64,000 nt of DNA from SXNM01 sp964586155 (GCA_964586155.1 CAZPHC010000005.1:62001-126000), one strand, 5' to 3'; shown: positions 1 to 8,780, counted from the first letter of the stretch. Numbers and translations are program-made. Notes: generated from the sequence alone by a model not told the origin.

Positions 1-208
1 CGTCGTCGATGACCAGCGCGTCGAACGGCGCGGCCGTTGGCGCGAGCTCGCTCGTGTCGGGCGCCGAGGTCGCGTCGCTCGCCTCGATCTGCAGCGTCGC
101 CCCGCGCAGCGCCGCCGCTGCCGCGGTGGCCAGCGCCGCGTCCTGGATGCGCAGGCAGACGCGCAGGTCGATCAACGATGTGGGGCCGGAGTTCGCGTGC
201 CTGGTCAT
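1..208 (-). CDS. Unknown protein, N-terminal part (runs off left edge)
   Basis: An open frame starts at the ATG at 208 on the minus strand and is still open at base 1, so only the first 69 residues are seen. A purine-rich AGGGAG lies about 7 bases before the ATG and supports this start. The visible part begins MTRHANSG and has an Ala-rich stretch that ends in ALVIDD. That ending recalls the first acidic strand of a response-regulator receiver domain, but it is too little to assign a family. The gene lies downstream of, and in the same direction as, the cysteine-rich lipoprotein gene that ends at 322, with a strong hairpin between them. Confidence 0.5.
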   Translation of the reverse strand, partial: MTRHANSGPTSLIDLRVCLRIQDAALATAAAAALRGATLQIEASDATSAPDTSELAPTAAPFDALVIDD

Positions 209-276
209 GGCCAGCTCCCTGTCGCGCTCGACCGCGACGCTCCACGCTGCCGCTGCCCGCTGATGCGGACCCCGTG

Positions 277-314
277 GGCCGGGGCCCGGGGACCTGCCCC
301 CCCAGGCCCCGGCC
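277..314 (-). terminator. Hairpin after the Cys-rich lipoprotein gene
   Basis: GGCCGGGGCC (277-286) and GGCCCCGGCC (305-314) are perfect 10-base inverted arms around an 18-base loop. The hairpin begins 7 bases past the stop codon of the lipoprotein gene at 322. There is no T tract, so it would act as a GC-rich structure or a Rho-assisted terminator. This role is inferred from position. Confidence 0.45.
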
Positions 315-321
315 GTCGGCG

Positions 322-2208
322 CTACAAGCTGCAGCTGCCTGCCTTGCAGGTGAACAGCGTGCCGCAGGCCTTGCCGCAGCCGCCGCAGTTGGCGTTGTCG
401 GTCTTGAGGTCGACGCAGGCTTCGCCGCAGGGGCTCAGGCCGCCGCCGCAGGTGAAGCCGCAGCTGCCGTCGCCGCAGGTCGGCGCGCCGCCTGTCGGTG
501 CCTTGCAGGTCTTGCCGCAGCCGCCGCAGTTGGCGAGGTCGGTCTTGGCGTCGACGCAGCTGCCGTCGCAGTTGGTCGTCCCGCTCGGGCAGCTCTTGAC
601 GCATTTGCCGGCCGCGCAGACGCCGTCCTTGCCGCACGATGTGCCGCAGCCGCCGCAGTTGGCCGCGTCGGACTGGATGTCGACGCAGCTGCCGTCGCAG
701 AGCGTCAGGCCAGCGTTGCAGCTCGCGACGCAGCTGCCGGCCTTGCACAGCGCGCTGCCCAGGGCCGGGGCGGTGCACGCCTTGCCGCAGCCGCCGCAGT
801 GCGCGGCGTCGCTCTTGGGGTCGACGCAAGCGCCGTCGCAGGCGAGGTAGCCGGCGTCGCAGGCGAAGCCGCAGCTGCCCGCGGTGCAGGTGGGCGCGCC
901 GTGGGCGGGGGCCGGGCAAGCATTGTCGCAGCCACCACAATGGGCGGTGTCGGCCTGGAGCTTGCTGCACGTGCCGCCGCAGTTGGTGGCGCCCGACGGG
1001 CAGCTGGTCGTGCACGCACCCGCGGCGCAGACCTCGTCCTTGGCGCAGGCCTTGCCGCAGCCGCCGCAGTGCAACGCCGAGCTCTTGAGGTCGACGCACG
1101 CGCCGCCGCACGCCTGGTAGCCCGGGTCGCAGGCCACGCCGCAGGTGCCGGCGCTGCACGTCGGCGCGCCGTGGGCCGGATCGCTGCAGTCGACGTCGCA
1201 GCCGCCACAGTGGTCGGGGTCCGCCTGGACGTCGACGCAGGCGTCGCCGCACGCGGTCTTGCCGCCCTTGCAGGTGAAGCCGCAGCTGCCCTTGGCGCAG
1301 GTCGCCTCGCCGCCATCGGGCGCGACGCAGCTGTTGCCACAGCCGCCGCAATGCGAGGGGCTGCTGGCCAGCGTCGCACACGAGCCGCTGCAGTTGGTCT
1401 CGCCGTCGCCGCAGGACGTGACGCAGCTACCGCCAGAGCAGACCTCGCCGTTGGCGCAGGCCTTGCCGCAGCCGCCGCAGTGCGCCGCGTCGCTCTGGAT
1501 CGCCACGCAGACCGAACCGCAGGCGGTGTAGCCGGTGTCGCAGGCGATGCCGCAGCCGCCAGCCGTGCAGGTCGCGTGGCCGTGGTCCGGCGACGGGCAG
1601 GCCGTGTCGCAGGCGCCGCAGTGGTCGACGTCGGTCTGCAGATCGAGGCAGGCGTTGCCGCAGGCCGTGAAGCCCGCGTCGCAGGCAAAGCCGCACGTCC
1701 CCGCCTCGCATGTCGCATTGGCGTGCGGCGGCGTCGAGCAGATCTGGCCGCAGCCGCCACAATGCAGCGCGTCGCTCTGCAGCGCGACGCAGGCGCCGTC
1801 GCAGTTCGTCGTGCCGCTCGGGCAGCCCTTGGCGCAGGTTCCAGCGGCGCAGACCTCGTCGGCCGCGCACGCGACGGCGCAGTCGCCACAATGCTTGGGG
1901 TCGCTCTGCAGGTCGCTGCAGGTTTCGCCGCAGGCCGTCAGCGACGCGACGCAGGTTGTCGTGTCGGGCGCGATCGCGTCGGTCGCGTCGGTCGTGTCGG
2001 TCGTGATCGCGTCGCTGTCGGCGTTGTCGCCGGCCTGTGCGTCGGCTTCTGTCGCTGCGCTGTCGGTTTCGCCCTTGGTGGCCTTGTCGCTGCAGGCGCC
2101 GACGAGCAGCGCCAGCACGATCCAGCCGAGAAGGCTGCGGCACCAGGGGGCGCCAGGACATCGGGTGTCCGGGTGGGTCTTGGGCTTGGGACAGTGGGTC
2201 TGCTTCAT
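322..2208 (-). CDS. Lipoprotein with tandem Stig1-like cysteine-rich repeats
   Basis: 628 residues from the ATG at 2208. An upstream in-frame ATG at 2238 is less likely, because GGAGG sits 6 bases before 2208. The N-terminus has a basic stretch, a hydrophobic segment and a lipobox ending LVGAC, so the product should be an envelope lipoprotein. A short D/T/A-rich stalk follows (residues about 40-85). The rest is a run of about a dozen units of roughly 40-45 residues built as Cx5-6C...CxxLxxDxxHCGGCGxxC. This pattern matches the Stig1 family first described in plant stigma proteins and also present in myxobacteria. Regular Cys pairs imply disulfide-stabilised repeats outside the cytoplasm. An adhesive or structural surface role is inferred; no catalytic motif is seen. 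Confidence 0.85.
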   Translation of the reverse strand: MKQTHCPKPKTHPDTRCPGAPWCRSLLGWIVLALLVGACSDKATKGETDSAATEADAQAGDNADSDAITTDTTDATDAIAPDTTTCVASLTACGETCSDLQSDPKHCGDCAVACAADEVCAAGTCAKGCPSGTTNCDGACVALQSDALHCGGCGQICSTPPHANATCEAGTCGFACDAGFTACGNACLDLQTDVDHCGACDTACPSPDHGHATCTAGGCGIACDTGYTACGSVCVAIQSDAAHCGGCGKACANGEVCSGGSCVTSCGDGETNCSGSCATLASSPSHCGGCGNSCVAPDGGEATCAKGSCGFTCKGGKTACGDACVDVQADPDHCGGCDVDCSDPAHGAPTCSAGTCGVACDPGYQACGGACVDLKSSALHCGGCGKACAKDEVCAAGACTTSCPSGATNCGGTCSKLQADTAHCGGCDNACPAPAHGAPTCTAGSCGFACDAGYLACDGACVDPKSDAAHCGGCGKACTAPALGSALCKAGSCVASCNAGLTLCDGSCVDIQSDAANCGGCGTSCGKDGVCAAGKCVKSCPSGTTNCDGSCVDAKTDLANCGGCGKTCKAPTGGAPTCGDGSCGFTCGGGLSPCGEACVDLKTDNANCGGCGKACGTLFTCKAGSCSL

Positions 2209-2366
2209 CGTGGGCCTCCATCGCGCCGTCGGGCGCATGGAGAGACCTCGCGCAAGAACGAATCCATCTGACGCACGGAATCTTCAATACCTTGCATTCA
2301 AACAAGAAAATGTGGATCGTGGCGCGCTCCATCGAGGCGCGATCGACGCCGATTCGTGACCGTGGA

Positions 2367-2394
2367 GTTGGGACCGTCCCGTGGCCGTCCCAAC
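2367..2394. promoter_or_regulatory. Inverted repeat upstream of the hybrid histidine kinase
   Basis: GTTGGGAC (2367-2374) and GTCCCAAC (2387-2394) are perfect 8-base arms with a 12-base spacer. Inside the left arm lies the near-palindrome GGGACCGTCCC (2370-2380). The element is about 85-110 bases before the kinase ATG, in the divergent gap with the Stig1-like gene. A related GGGACGGTCCC occurs upstream of the gene at 10367. An operator function is inferred from symmetry and position. Confidence 0.4.
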
Positions 2395-2476
2395 ACCACG
2401 GGACAGTGCGCGTCGGGTGCAGGACTGGACGGCGCAGGCCGGGCGGGCCATTCTGCATGTGGGTCATGGAGGTTCG

Positions 2477-4363
2477 ATGCGGAGCGTCATCGTGGAGCGC
2501 GACCCTCGCGGTCGCTTCCGGCGAATTGCGGATTGGTTCGCGCCGCCGGCATTGTGGTCGCATGACGCAGACCGCGAGCGGCGCGCACGGCTGCTGGTGT
2601 TCCTGACCGGCTTCGTTGCGCTCTGGGCCAGCGGCAACGCCTTGTTCCAGGCCGTGATGGGCAACGCGCCCGGTGCAGGCGTCTCGACCATCGCCGCCGT
2701 CTTCGCCATCGCGGCGCCGCTGGTGTTGCGGCGCTTCCGCAGCGTGCACCTCGGCATGGCCGTTCTGGCGAGCGGGCTCTTCATCTCGGCGTCGGTGCCG
2801 AACCTGCTGACGGGCGGCGCGGTCTCGGGCCCGATGTTCCTGCTGGCCTTGATCGCGGCGCTGGCCACGCTGGTCGCCGGCACGGGGCATGGCCTGGTCT
2901 GGGCCGTGTTGGCGATCGTCGAGATCGCGGTCGTCCAATTCTTGCCCCACGACGACACGACGGCGCTGATCTCGGGGCCGCTGACCGCCGGGCGGGCGCG
3001 TTTTGCCCAGCCGCTGCTGTCGGTCGCGATCTTCATGGGCCTGGCGTTGATCTACGAGCACCTCAAGCGCAGCACGTTGCAGGAGCTCGAGCGCGCACAG
3101 GACGACGTGCGCCAGTCGCGCGACATCCGCACCGAGTTCGTCGCCAACGTCTCGCACGAGCTGCGCACGCCGCTCACCGGCATCATCGGCCTGACCGACG
3201 TGCTGCTCGAAGGCACGACCGCGCCGGAGCAGCAGGAACACCTGCGCACGATCCGTCGCTCGGCCGACGCCCTGCTGCACTTGATCGGCAGCGTGCTCGA
3301 CTTCAGCAAGCTCGAGGCCGGCCGATTCGACATCGTCGCCGAGCTCTTCTCGCCGCAGCAGGTGAGCCAGGATGTCGTGCGCCTGCTCGAGCCGGCCGCG
3401 CAGCGCGCAGGGCTCAACCTGCGCCTGGAGCTCGAGGGGCCGGTGCCGACGCAGGTCGTCGGCGACGCGTTGCGCATGCGCCAGGTCCTGCTCAACCTGG
3501 TCGGCAACGGCCTGAAGTTCACCCGTGAGGGCGAGGTCGTCGTGCGCCTGCAGGCCGCCGAGGCCGTCGCCGGCGTGGTGCGCCTGACGATCTCGGTGCG
3601 CGACACCGGCCCGGGCATCGCCTCGACCGACCTCGAGCGGGTGTTCCAGCCCTTCGAGCAGGTCGATGCTTCGTCCCGTCGGCGCCAGGGCGGTACGGGG
3701 CTCGGCCTGTCGATCTCGCGCTCGATCGTCGAACTCATGGGCGGCGAGCTACACGTCGACAGCGTGCTCGACCGCGGCTCGACCTTCGTGTTCGCCCTCG
3801 ACCTGCCGCTCCCCACCGGCAGGCCGCAGAGCCGCAGCTCCGGCTTCTACGACGTCGCCATCGCCGCGACCGATCGCAGCGCGTCCGAGTTCTATGCCAG
3901 CCCGTCCCGCCGGCGCACGCCATCGGCCGCCTGGAAGGAGACCGACCCCGGCGTGCGTCGGGTTCTGGTCGCCGAAGACCAAGAGATCAATCAGTTCTTG
4001 ATCGCACATATGCTCGAAGGCCTCGGCGTCGCCTGCCAGTTCGTCGACGACGGGTGCGCTGCCATCGCCGCCAGCGCCGAGCCGGGCGTGGCCCTGGTGC
4101 TGATGGACCTGCAGATGCCCGAGCTCGACGGCATCGAGGCCACCCGCGCCATCCGCGCCAGCGGCGGCGGCCACGCCCGCGTGCCCATCGTCGCGTTGAC
4201 CGCCTCGGCCGTGCCGGAGATCTGCGATCGCTGCGCGCAGGCGGGCTTCGATCACGTGATCGAGAAGCCGATCGACCGCGAGGCCCTGGCCGCGACGCTG
4301 CGGACGTTCGCGCCGCAGCTGCTCGCCGCGTCGCCGGCCCAGGCCTCGGTCTTGCACGCCTGA
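2477..4363 (+). CDS. Membrane-bound hybrid sensor histidine kinase
   Basis: 628 residues from the ATG at 2477, which has GGAGG 4 bases upstream; in-frame ATGs further upstream lack this. About six hydrophobic helices occupy residues 40-200, with almost no periplasmic loop. This suggests sensing within the membrane. A short coiled linker leads into a HisKA domain with NVSHELRTPL, whose phosphoacceptor is His227. Next comes an HATPase domain with recognisable N (NLVGNGLKF), G1 (DTGPGI) and G2 (GGTGLGLSI) boxes. A C-terminal receiver domain carries VLMDLQMPE, with Asp544 as phosphoacceptor. No DNA-binding or Hpt domain is present, so phosphate must pass to a partner encoded elsewhere. The gene converges on the FHA regulator gene with a gap of 19 bases. 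Confidence 0.92.
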   Translation: MRSVIVERDPRGRFRRIADWFAPPALWSHDADRERRARLLVFLTGFVALWASGNALFQAVMGNAPGAGVSTIAAVFAIAAPLVLRRFRSVHLGMAVLASGLFISASVPNLLTGGAVSGPMFLLALIAALATLVAGTGHGLVWAVLAIVEIAVVQFLPHDDTTALISGPLTAGRARFAQPLLSVAIFMGLALIYEHLKRSTLQELERAQDDVRQSRDIRTEFVANVSHELRTPLTGIIGLTDVLLEGTTAPEQQEHLRTIRRSADALLHLIGSVLDFSKLEAGRFDIVAELFSPQQVSQDVVRLLEPAAQRAGLNLRLELEGPVPTQVVGDALRMRQVLLNLVGNGLKFTREGEVVVRLQAAEAVAGVVRLTISVRDTGPGIASTDLERVFQPFEQVDASSRRRQGGTGLGLSISRSIVELMGGELHVDSVLDRGSTFVFALDLPLPTGRPQSRSSGFYDVAIAATDRSASEFYASPSRRRTPSAAWKETDPGVRRVLVAEDQEINQFLIAHMLEGLGVACQFVDDGCAAIAASAEPGVALVLMDLQMPELDGIEATRAIRASGGGHARVPIVALTASAVPEICDRCAQAGFDHVIEKPIDREALAATLRTFAPQLLAASPAQASVLHA

Positions 4364-4382
4364 GGGCGTCGGCCGGCGCGTG

Positions 4383-5735
4383 TCAGTCGTCGCTCTGGAG
4401 CCCGACGCGTCGCATCCAGCGGTAGATCTGCTTGCGGTTGCGGCCCACGCGCCGGGCGAGCTCCGAGACGTTGCCGCCCGCCTCGTCGAGCCAGGCCTGC
4501 AGCGTCTCGCGGTCGGGCGGTGGCCCGACGTCTTCGGCGGCGACGTCGGGCGTCGCGTCCACCGCGTCTGTCGCTGCGTGGGCCGCTGCCGAGGGCGCGG
4601 AATTGCCAGGCGATCGCATCGCGGCGGGCAGATCTCGCAGCCGCCAGGGCGCACCGGGCGTCGCGGCGAGGCCGAGGCGGACCATCACGTTGCGCAGCTC
4701 GCGCACGTTGCGCGGCCAGGGCCAGCAGAGCAGGGCCTCGACCACGTCGGCGGACCAGCGCGGCGCGCCGCAGTCCTCGGGCAGCAGCGCCGCGGCGAGC
4801 TGCAGGATGTCGTCCCGGCGGGCGGCCAGGGGCGGCACATCGAGCTCGATCGCGCCGAGCCGGGCCAGCAGGTCCTCGCGAAAGCGTCCCCCGGCGACGG
4901 CTTGCTCCAGGTCGACGTGGGTCGAAGCGACGATGCGGACATCCACCGGCACGGCCATCGACGCCCCGACCGGCGTGATCTCACCGCTCTCGATCGCGCG
5001 CAGCAGCTTGGGCTGCAGGTCGATCGGCATGTCGCCGATCTCGTCGAGCACCAGCGTGCCGCCCTGCGCGGCGCGGAAGGCGCCCTCGGCGTCGGTCGTC
5101 GCCGAGGTGAACGCGCCGCGGCGATGGCCAAAGAGCGCCGACTCCACCAGCTCGCGGGGCAGCGCCGCGCAGTTGACGACGACCTTGCGTCCACGCCGTC
5201 CGCTGGCGCTATGCAGCGCTGCGGCGACGAGCTCCTTGCCGCTGCCGGTCGGGCCATGCACCAGCACAGGCAACGAGATCGGCGCGATGCGCACGATCTG
5301 CGCGCGCAATTCGGCCATCGCCTGCGAGTCGCCGCGCAGGCCGAGGTCGTCGACCGGCCGCGTCGGCGGCTCCGCCAGCGCTAGCCACACCGAGTCGCCG
5401 ATGCGTACGACGGAGCCATGGCCCAGCGCCGCCTCGCCGACCGGTGCGCCGTCCACGGAGCTGCCATTCGAGGAGCCCAGGTCGCGCAGGACGAAGCCGC
5501 CGCCCCGCTGAGCCCGGATCACCGCATGCTGACGCGAGACCAGGCCGTCGTCGAGCACGACGTCGTTCGCCTCGTCGCGGCCGAAGCTCGTGCCGGTGCG
5601 CGCCAGCTGCAGCGCCGGGCCGCCGACCTGGCCACCGCTGTGGCCGCCACTCCACGCCGGCCAGAGCCAGAGCGAGCGCGGACCCTCGGCCTGGACGCCT
5701 GCGTGGACGCGCTTCTGGGTCTTGGTCTGGCTCAT
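4383..5735 (-). CDS. FHA-domain sigma-54-type enhancer-binding regulator with GAFTSA loop
   Basis: 450 residues. Residues about 40-120 form an FHA domain (FGR, SRQHA and LGSSNGS motifs), a phosphothreonine-binding module. An AAA+ domain follows, with Walker A GPTGSGKE (161-168), Walker B LVLDEIG (228-234) and a RFREDLLARL segment that includes the arginine finger region. A C-terminal Fis-type helix-turn-helix lies at about 420-445. The loop that normally reads GAFTGA to contact sigma-54 reads GAFTSA (207-212), so sigma-54 activation may be altered. The gene lies 62 bases downstream of a Ser/Thr kinase gene in the same direction. This suggests an operon in which the kinase produces the phosphothreonine signal read by the FHA domain. 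Confidence 0.9.
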   Translation of the reverse strand: MSQTKTQKRVHAGVQAEGPRSLWLWPAWSGGHSGGQVGGPALQLARTGTSFGRDEANDVVLDDGLVSRQHAVIRAQRGGGFVLRDLGSSNGSSVDGAPVGEAALGHGSVVRIGDSVWLALAEPPTRPVDDLGLRGDSQAMAELRAQIVRIAPISLPVLVHGPTGSGKELVAAALHSASGRRGRKVVVNCAALPRELVESALFGHRRGAFTSATTDAEGAFRAAQGGTLVLDEIGDMPIDLQPKLLRAIESGEITPVGASMAVPVDVRIVASTHVDLEQAVAGGRFREDLLARLGAIELDVPPLAARRDDILQLAAALLPEDCGAPRWSADVVEALLCWPWPRNVRELRNVMVRLGLAATPGAPWRLRDLPAAMRSPGNSAPSAAAHAATDAVDATPDVAAEDVGPPPDRETLQAWLDEAGGNVSELARRVGRNRKQIYRWMRRVGLQSDD

Positions 5736-5797
5736 CGCGCTGTGCTCTCCCCCGGCCCGGGCAAGGTCGCCGGCCTTGCGCTCGCCGCCTGCGCGCC

Positions 5798-7474
5798 TCA
5801 GCGCATCATCACCGGCGCTGCTGGATCGGCCGGCGTCGGTGTCCGCGGCGTGGGCTTGGGCGCGGTGGAGGCGTCGCCCCCGCCCGGCTCCGGCGTCCGG
5901 GGCGTCGCCTTCGTCGCCTTGGCCGCCTTCGTCGCCTGCCCTGTCGCGTGCTTGGTCGGTTCCTTGGGCGCTTGCCGGGGCGCGGTGGCTTCGGCGGGCC
6001 TCGCCTCGGCGCTCGCGCCAGGGTCCTTCGCGTCGTCGTGCACGCTGGCGGCGTCGAGCAAGCCGGCCCGCGGCGCCTCGACCTGCTCGTTCGGCGCTGC
6101 GGGCTCCGCGGCCGGGACGGCGTTCGTTGGTCCTGCCGCTGCGGCTCCAGCTGCCGGCGCTGCGGACGCCGAGGTCGTGGTCGCGGGTTCTGTGGCTGGC
6201 GCGGCGTCAGGCGACGAGGTCCGGCTGGCGACTCCAGCCGCGATCGCGACGGCGACGGCGACCGCCAGCGCCGCCGCCACGAGCCCGCGCCGCCGCGATG
6301 TCGGCCGGGGCCTGGTGCCTGCCTCGTCGCCGGCTTCGTCGCTGGCTTCGTCGCTGGCTTCGTCGCTGGCCTCGTCGTCCGGTGCGTCGCGCCCTGTGGT
6401 CCGGGCTCCGACGGTCGTCGCGCCGGTCGCCGCCGGGGCGCTGCCGGCCGGGGTCGCGTCGACGACCATGTGTGGGTGGGCCGCAAGGCCGGGCTGTCCG
6501 CCATCGGGGGCCCCCGGTGCGCCCGGCGCTGCGGCGGCGTCCGCTGCTTGCTGCGCCAGCTGCTCGGCGATCGCGGAGATCCGGGCCGCAAGCGCCTGGG
6601 GCGGCCAGGGGCGATGCAGCGGCTCCTTGGCCAGCATCGCGATGACCAGCGCGTCGAGAGACTCGGCCGCTGCGCCGAGGCGCCGCCGCTCCAGCCGGGG
6701 CGGTGGCTCGTGGACGTGCTTGAACAGCAGGCCCATGGGCGTCGCGGCTTCGAAGGGGCGGCGGCCGACCAGCATCTCGTACAGGACCACGCCCAGGGCG
6801 TAGACGTCGGAGCGGCCGTCCACTTCGTCGCCGCGCGCCTGCTCGGGCGAGACGTACGCCGGCGTGCCGACGAAGGTGCCCGCCTCGGTCAGCGTCTGCT
6901 GCTCGGGGCCCATCAGGGCGCGGGCGATGCCGAAGTCCATGACCTTGGCGTGCACCCCCGCGGCCGTACGGCTCAAGAAGACGTTGTCGGGCTTGAGATC
7001 GCGGTGCACGACGCCGGCCAGCTGGGCGGCATGCAGCGCCTGCGCGATCTCCACCGCGTAGCGTAGGGCGTCCGCCACCGGCAGCGGCGGCGACCGCTCC
7101 AAGCGATCGGCCAGCGTCTCGCCCTGCAGCCTCTCCACGGCGAGCCACATGCCGAACGTCTCGTCGACACCGAAGTCGTGCACGACGATCACGTGCGGAT
7201 CGACCAACCGCGAGGTCAGCAGCGCTTCGCGGCGAAACCGCTCTCTCGCCTCCTTGTCGTCCGAGCCTTGGCTCAAGATCACCTTGATCGCCACCGGCCG
7301 GTCGATCGAGAGCTGCGTCGCGGCGTAGACGGCGCCCATGCCGCCCCGGCCGAGCAGGCCGTCGATGCGGAACCGACCGGCCACCGTGCGGCCGATGAGG
7401 CCCTCACTGTCGTTGGCGTCCGCGCTGTCGTGCGCGTGGTCTTGCATTGTCTGCCCTGGCAGTTGCTGCGCCAT
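5798..7474 (-). CDS. Transmembrane Ser/Thr protein kinase
   Basis: 558 residues from the ATG at 7474; an in-frame ATG at 7447 is an alternative and neither has a strong ribosome site. The kinase domain spans about residues 34-305. It has a GRGGMG glycine loop, the AIK lysine (Lys64), HRDLKPDN (Asp159), DFG (Asp180) and the SPEQARG activation-segment end, so it should be active. A disordered Ala/Pro/Asp linker follows, with a run of EASD repeats (12-base DNA repeats), then one membrane helix at about 397-416. The outer tail is Ala/Pro/Lys-rich and has no recognised sensor domain. It is probably co-transcribed with the downstream FHA regulator gene and divergent from the TPR gene at 7507. Confidence 0.93.
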   Translation of the reverse strand: MAQQLPGQTMQDHAHDSADANDSEGLIGRTVAGRFRIDGLLGRGGMGAVYAATQLSIDRPVAIKVILSQGSDDKEARERFRREALLTSRLVDPHVIVVHDFGVDETFGMWLAVERLQGETLADRLERSPPLPVADALRYAVEIAQALHAAQLAGVVHRDLKPDNVFLSRTAAGVHAKVMDFGIARALMGPEQQTLTEAGTFVGTPAYVSPEQARGDEVDGRSDVYALGVVLYEMLVGRRPFEAATPMGLLFKHVHEPPPRLERRRLGAAAESLDALVIAMLAKEPLHRPWPPQALAARISAIAEQLAQQAADAAAAPGAPGAPDGGQPGLAAHPHMVVDATPAGSAPAATGATTVGARTTGRDAPDDEASDEASDEASDEAGDEAGTRPRPTSRRRGLVAAALAVAVAVAIAAGVASRTSSPDAAPATEPATTTSASAAPAAGAAAAGPTNAVPAAEPAAPNEQVEAPRAGLLDAASVHDDAKDPGASAEARPAEATAPRQAPKEPTKHATGQATKAAKATKATPRTPEPGGGDASTAPKPTPRTPTPADPAAPVMMR

Positions 7475-7506
7475 CTCTTGACGGCGGCGTTTGGCCTGCG
7501 CCCATC

Positions 7507-8424
7507 ATGCGAGAAGTCGACCCTCGTCGCCAGCCGTGGTGCCGCTTGCGTCGACGTCGGGGGTGGTTGCGCGTGCAGGGTGCGGACGGACAGGATCGTG
7601 CAGGGGGGGGCGTCCGTTCGCGTCGCGGCGGCAGCTGGACCGCCGCGCTCGGATCGCTCGCGCTCGGGCTCGTCTGCAGCCTCGTGGCGATGACGCCGCG
7701 CCTGGCCTTGGCCGGCGACGAGACCGCCGCCGTGCGCTGCGATCAGGCTGATGCCGATCGCGTCGCATGTGCCGTCGCGGCCTACCAGCGCGGCGCCCGT
7801 GCCTACGAGGCCGACCAGTTCGAGCAGGCCGCGGCCGACTTCCACGCCGCCTTCGCCTTGGATGGCAAGGCGATCTACCTGTTCAACGCCGCCCGCGCCG
7901 AGCAGCGCGCATTGCTGCTCGACGCGGCGCAGCGCGACTACCTGCGCGTGCTCGAGCTGCCGGACGTGCCGGAGCCGATGCGTCAGCGCTGCGCCGTCCA
8001 CCTCGACGAGATCCGCACGACGCGGGCGAGGACCGAAGGCAAGGACGCCGCGCCGACGAGCGGGGTGTTGGCCGCACCCGCCGCACCGGGTTGGCGCCGC
8101 CCGGTCGGCATCGCCACGATCGCGACCGGAGCCGTCTCCTCGGCCGTCGGCGCCGTCGTGCTCGGCATCGCCCTGGGCGACGACAACGCCCTCAGCGAGG
8201 CCGTGCGCGCGAAGGACGCCGCCGGCAAGATCCGCGACATCGACTACCACACCTACGACCAGCGGCGTCGCGCCATCGAGCGCAACCATACGCTCGGCCA
8301 CGGCCTGCTCTGGGCGGGCGTCGTGGTCGCTGGCGTCGGAGGCTGGCTTGCGCTGGACCAGCGGCCCGGCGCGGTCACGGTCCAGCCGGCGCCCGGTGGC
8401 GTCGTGGTCGGGGGGCGGTTCTGA
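7507..8424 (+). CDS. Exported TPR-like protein with C-terminal membrane segments
   Basis: 305 residues from the ATG at 7507. A GTG at 7573 preceded by GGGGTGG would give a neater 20-30 residue signal peptide and is a serious alternative. A hydrophobic segment ending ALAGD acts as export signal. A tetratricopeptide-like region follows (AVAAYQRGARAYEADQFEQA, then AIYLFNAARAEQRA), typical of myxobacterial proteins that track stress or cargo genes beside kinases. Two hydrophobic stretches (VGIATIATGAVSSAVGAVVL and LLWAGVVVAGVGGWLAL) come after it. The stop overlaps the ATG of the next gene by one base, so the two are translationally coupled. The gene is divergent from the Ser/Thr kinase and may share its control. 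The exact function is unknown. Confidence 0.8.
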   Translation: MREVDPRRQPWCRLRRRRGWLRVQGADGQDRAGGGVRSRRGGSWTAALGSLALGLVCSLVAMTPRLALAGDETAAVRCDQADADRVACAVAAYQRGARAYEADQFEQAAADFHAAFALDGKAIYLFNAARAEQRALLLDAAQRDYLRVLELPDVPEPMRQRCAVHLDEIRTTRARTEGKDAAPTSGVLAAPAAPGWRRPVGIATIATGAVSSAVGAVVLGIALGDDNALSEAVRAKDAAGKIRDIDYHTYDQRRRAIERNHTLGHGLLWAGVVVAGVGGWLALDQRPGAVTVQPAPGGVVVGGRF

Positions 8425-8780
8425 TGCGCATCCTCGCCGCGTTCGCGCTCGCCGCCTGCTGCGTCAGCTGCTTGGACGAGCGGCTGCCATCGGGGTCCTT
8501 CGCCGCCCAGACCGCGGCCGAGCTGCCGGACGCCAGCGACGCGGCCAACGACAGCGGCGGCGACAGCGGCGTCGTGGATTCCGGTGCCGTCGACTCCGGC
8601 GGCGACGGTGCCGGCACGGGACCCTGCACCGCGGGCACCGCGTCGGAGGAGTGCAACGACGGCAACCCTTGCACCACTGACTCGTGTGCCAACGGCGCCT
8701 GCAGCCACGTTGGCCTGACGCTGGTGCCATGCACGCAGGCCGGCAAGTCCGGCACCTGCCAGAACGGCGTCTGCAAGTAG
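8424..8780 (+). CDS. Small Cys-rich lipoprotein
   Basis: 118 residues; the ATG overlaps the upstream stop by one base (TGATG). A short signal peptide ends in a LAAC lipobox. An acidic, Gly/Ser/Asp-rich stalk follows (DSGGDSGVVDSG), then a single cysteine module of the CNDGNPCTTDSC type that ends in CQNGVCK. The same stalk-plus-cysteine-module plan recurs in several larger proteins of this window. It is coupled to the TPR protein and probably acts with it in the envelope. The precise role is unknown. Confidence 0.8.
   Translation: MRILAAFALAACCVSCLDERLPSGSFAAQTAAELPDASDAANDSGGDSGVVDSGAVDSGGDGAGTGPCTAGTASEECNDGNPCTTDSCANGACSHVGLTLVPCTQAGKSGTCQNGVCK

Noticed and set aside
37..2271. 744-residue open frame opposite the Stig1-like lipoprotein gene
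   Set aside because: Ala/Gly/Val-rich shadow of the repeated Cys-rich gene in high-GC DNA; no ribosome site or domain. The minus-strand frame has a signal peptide, lipobox and ordered cysteines.
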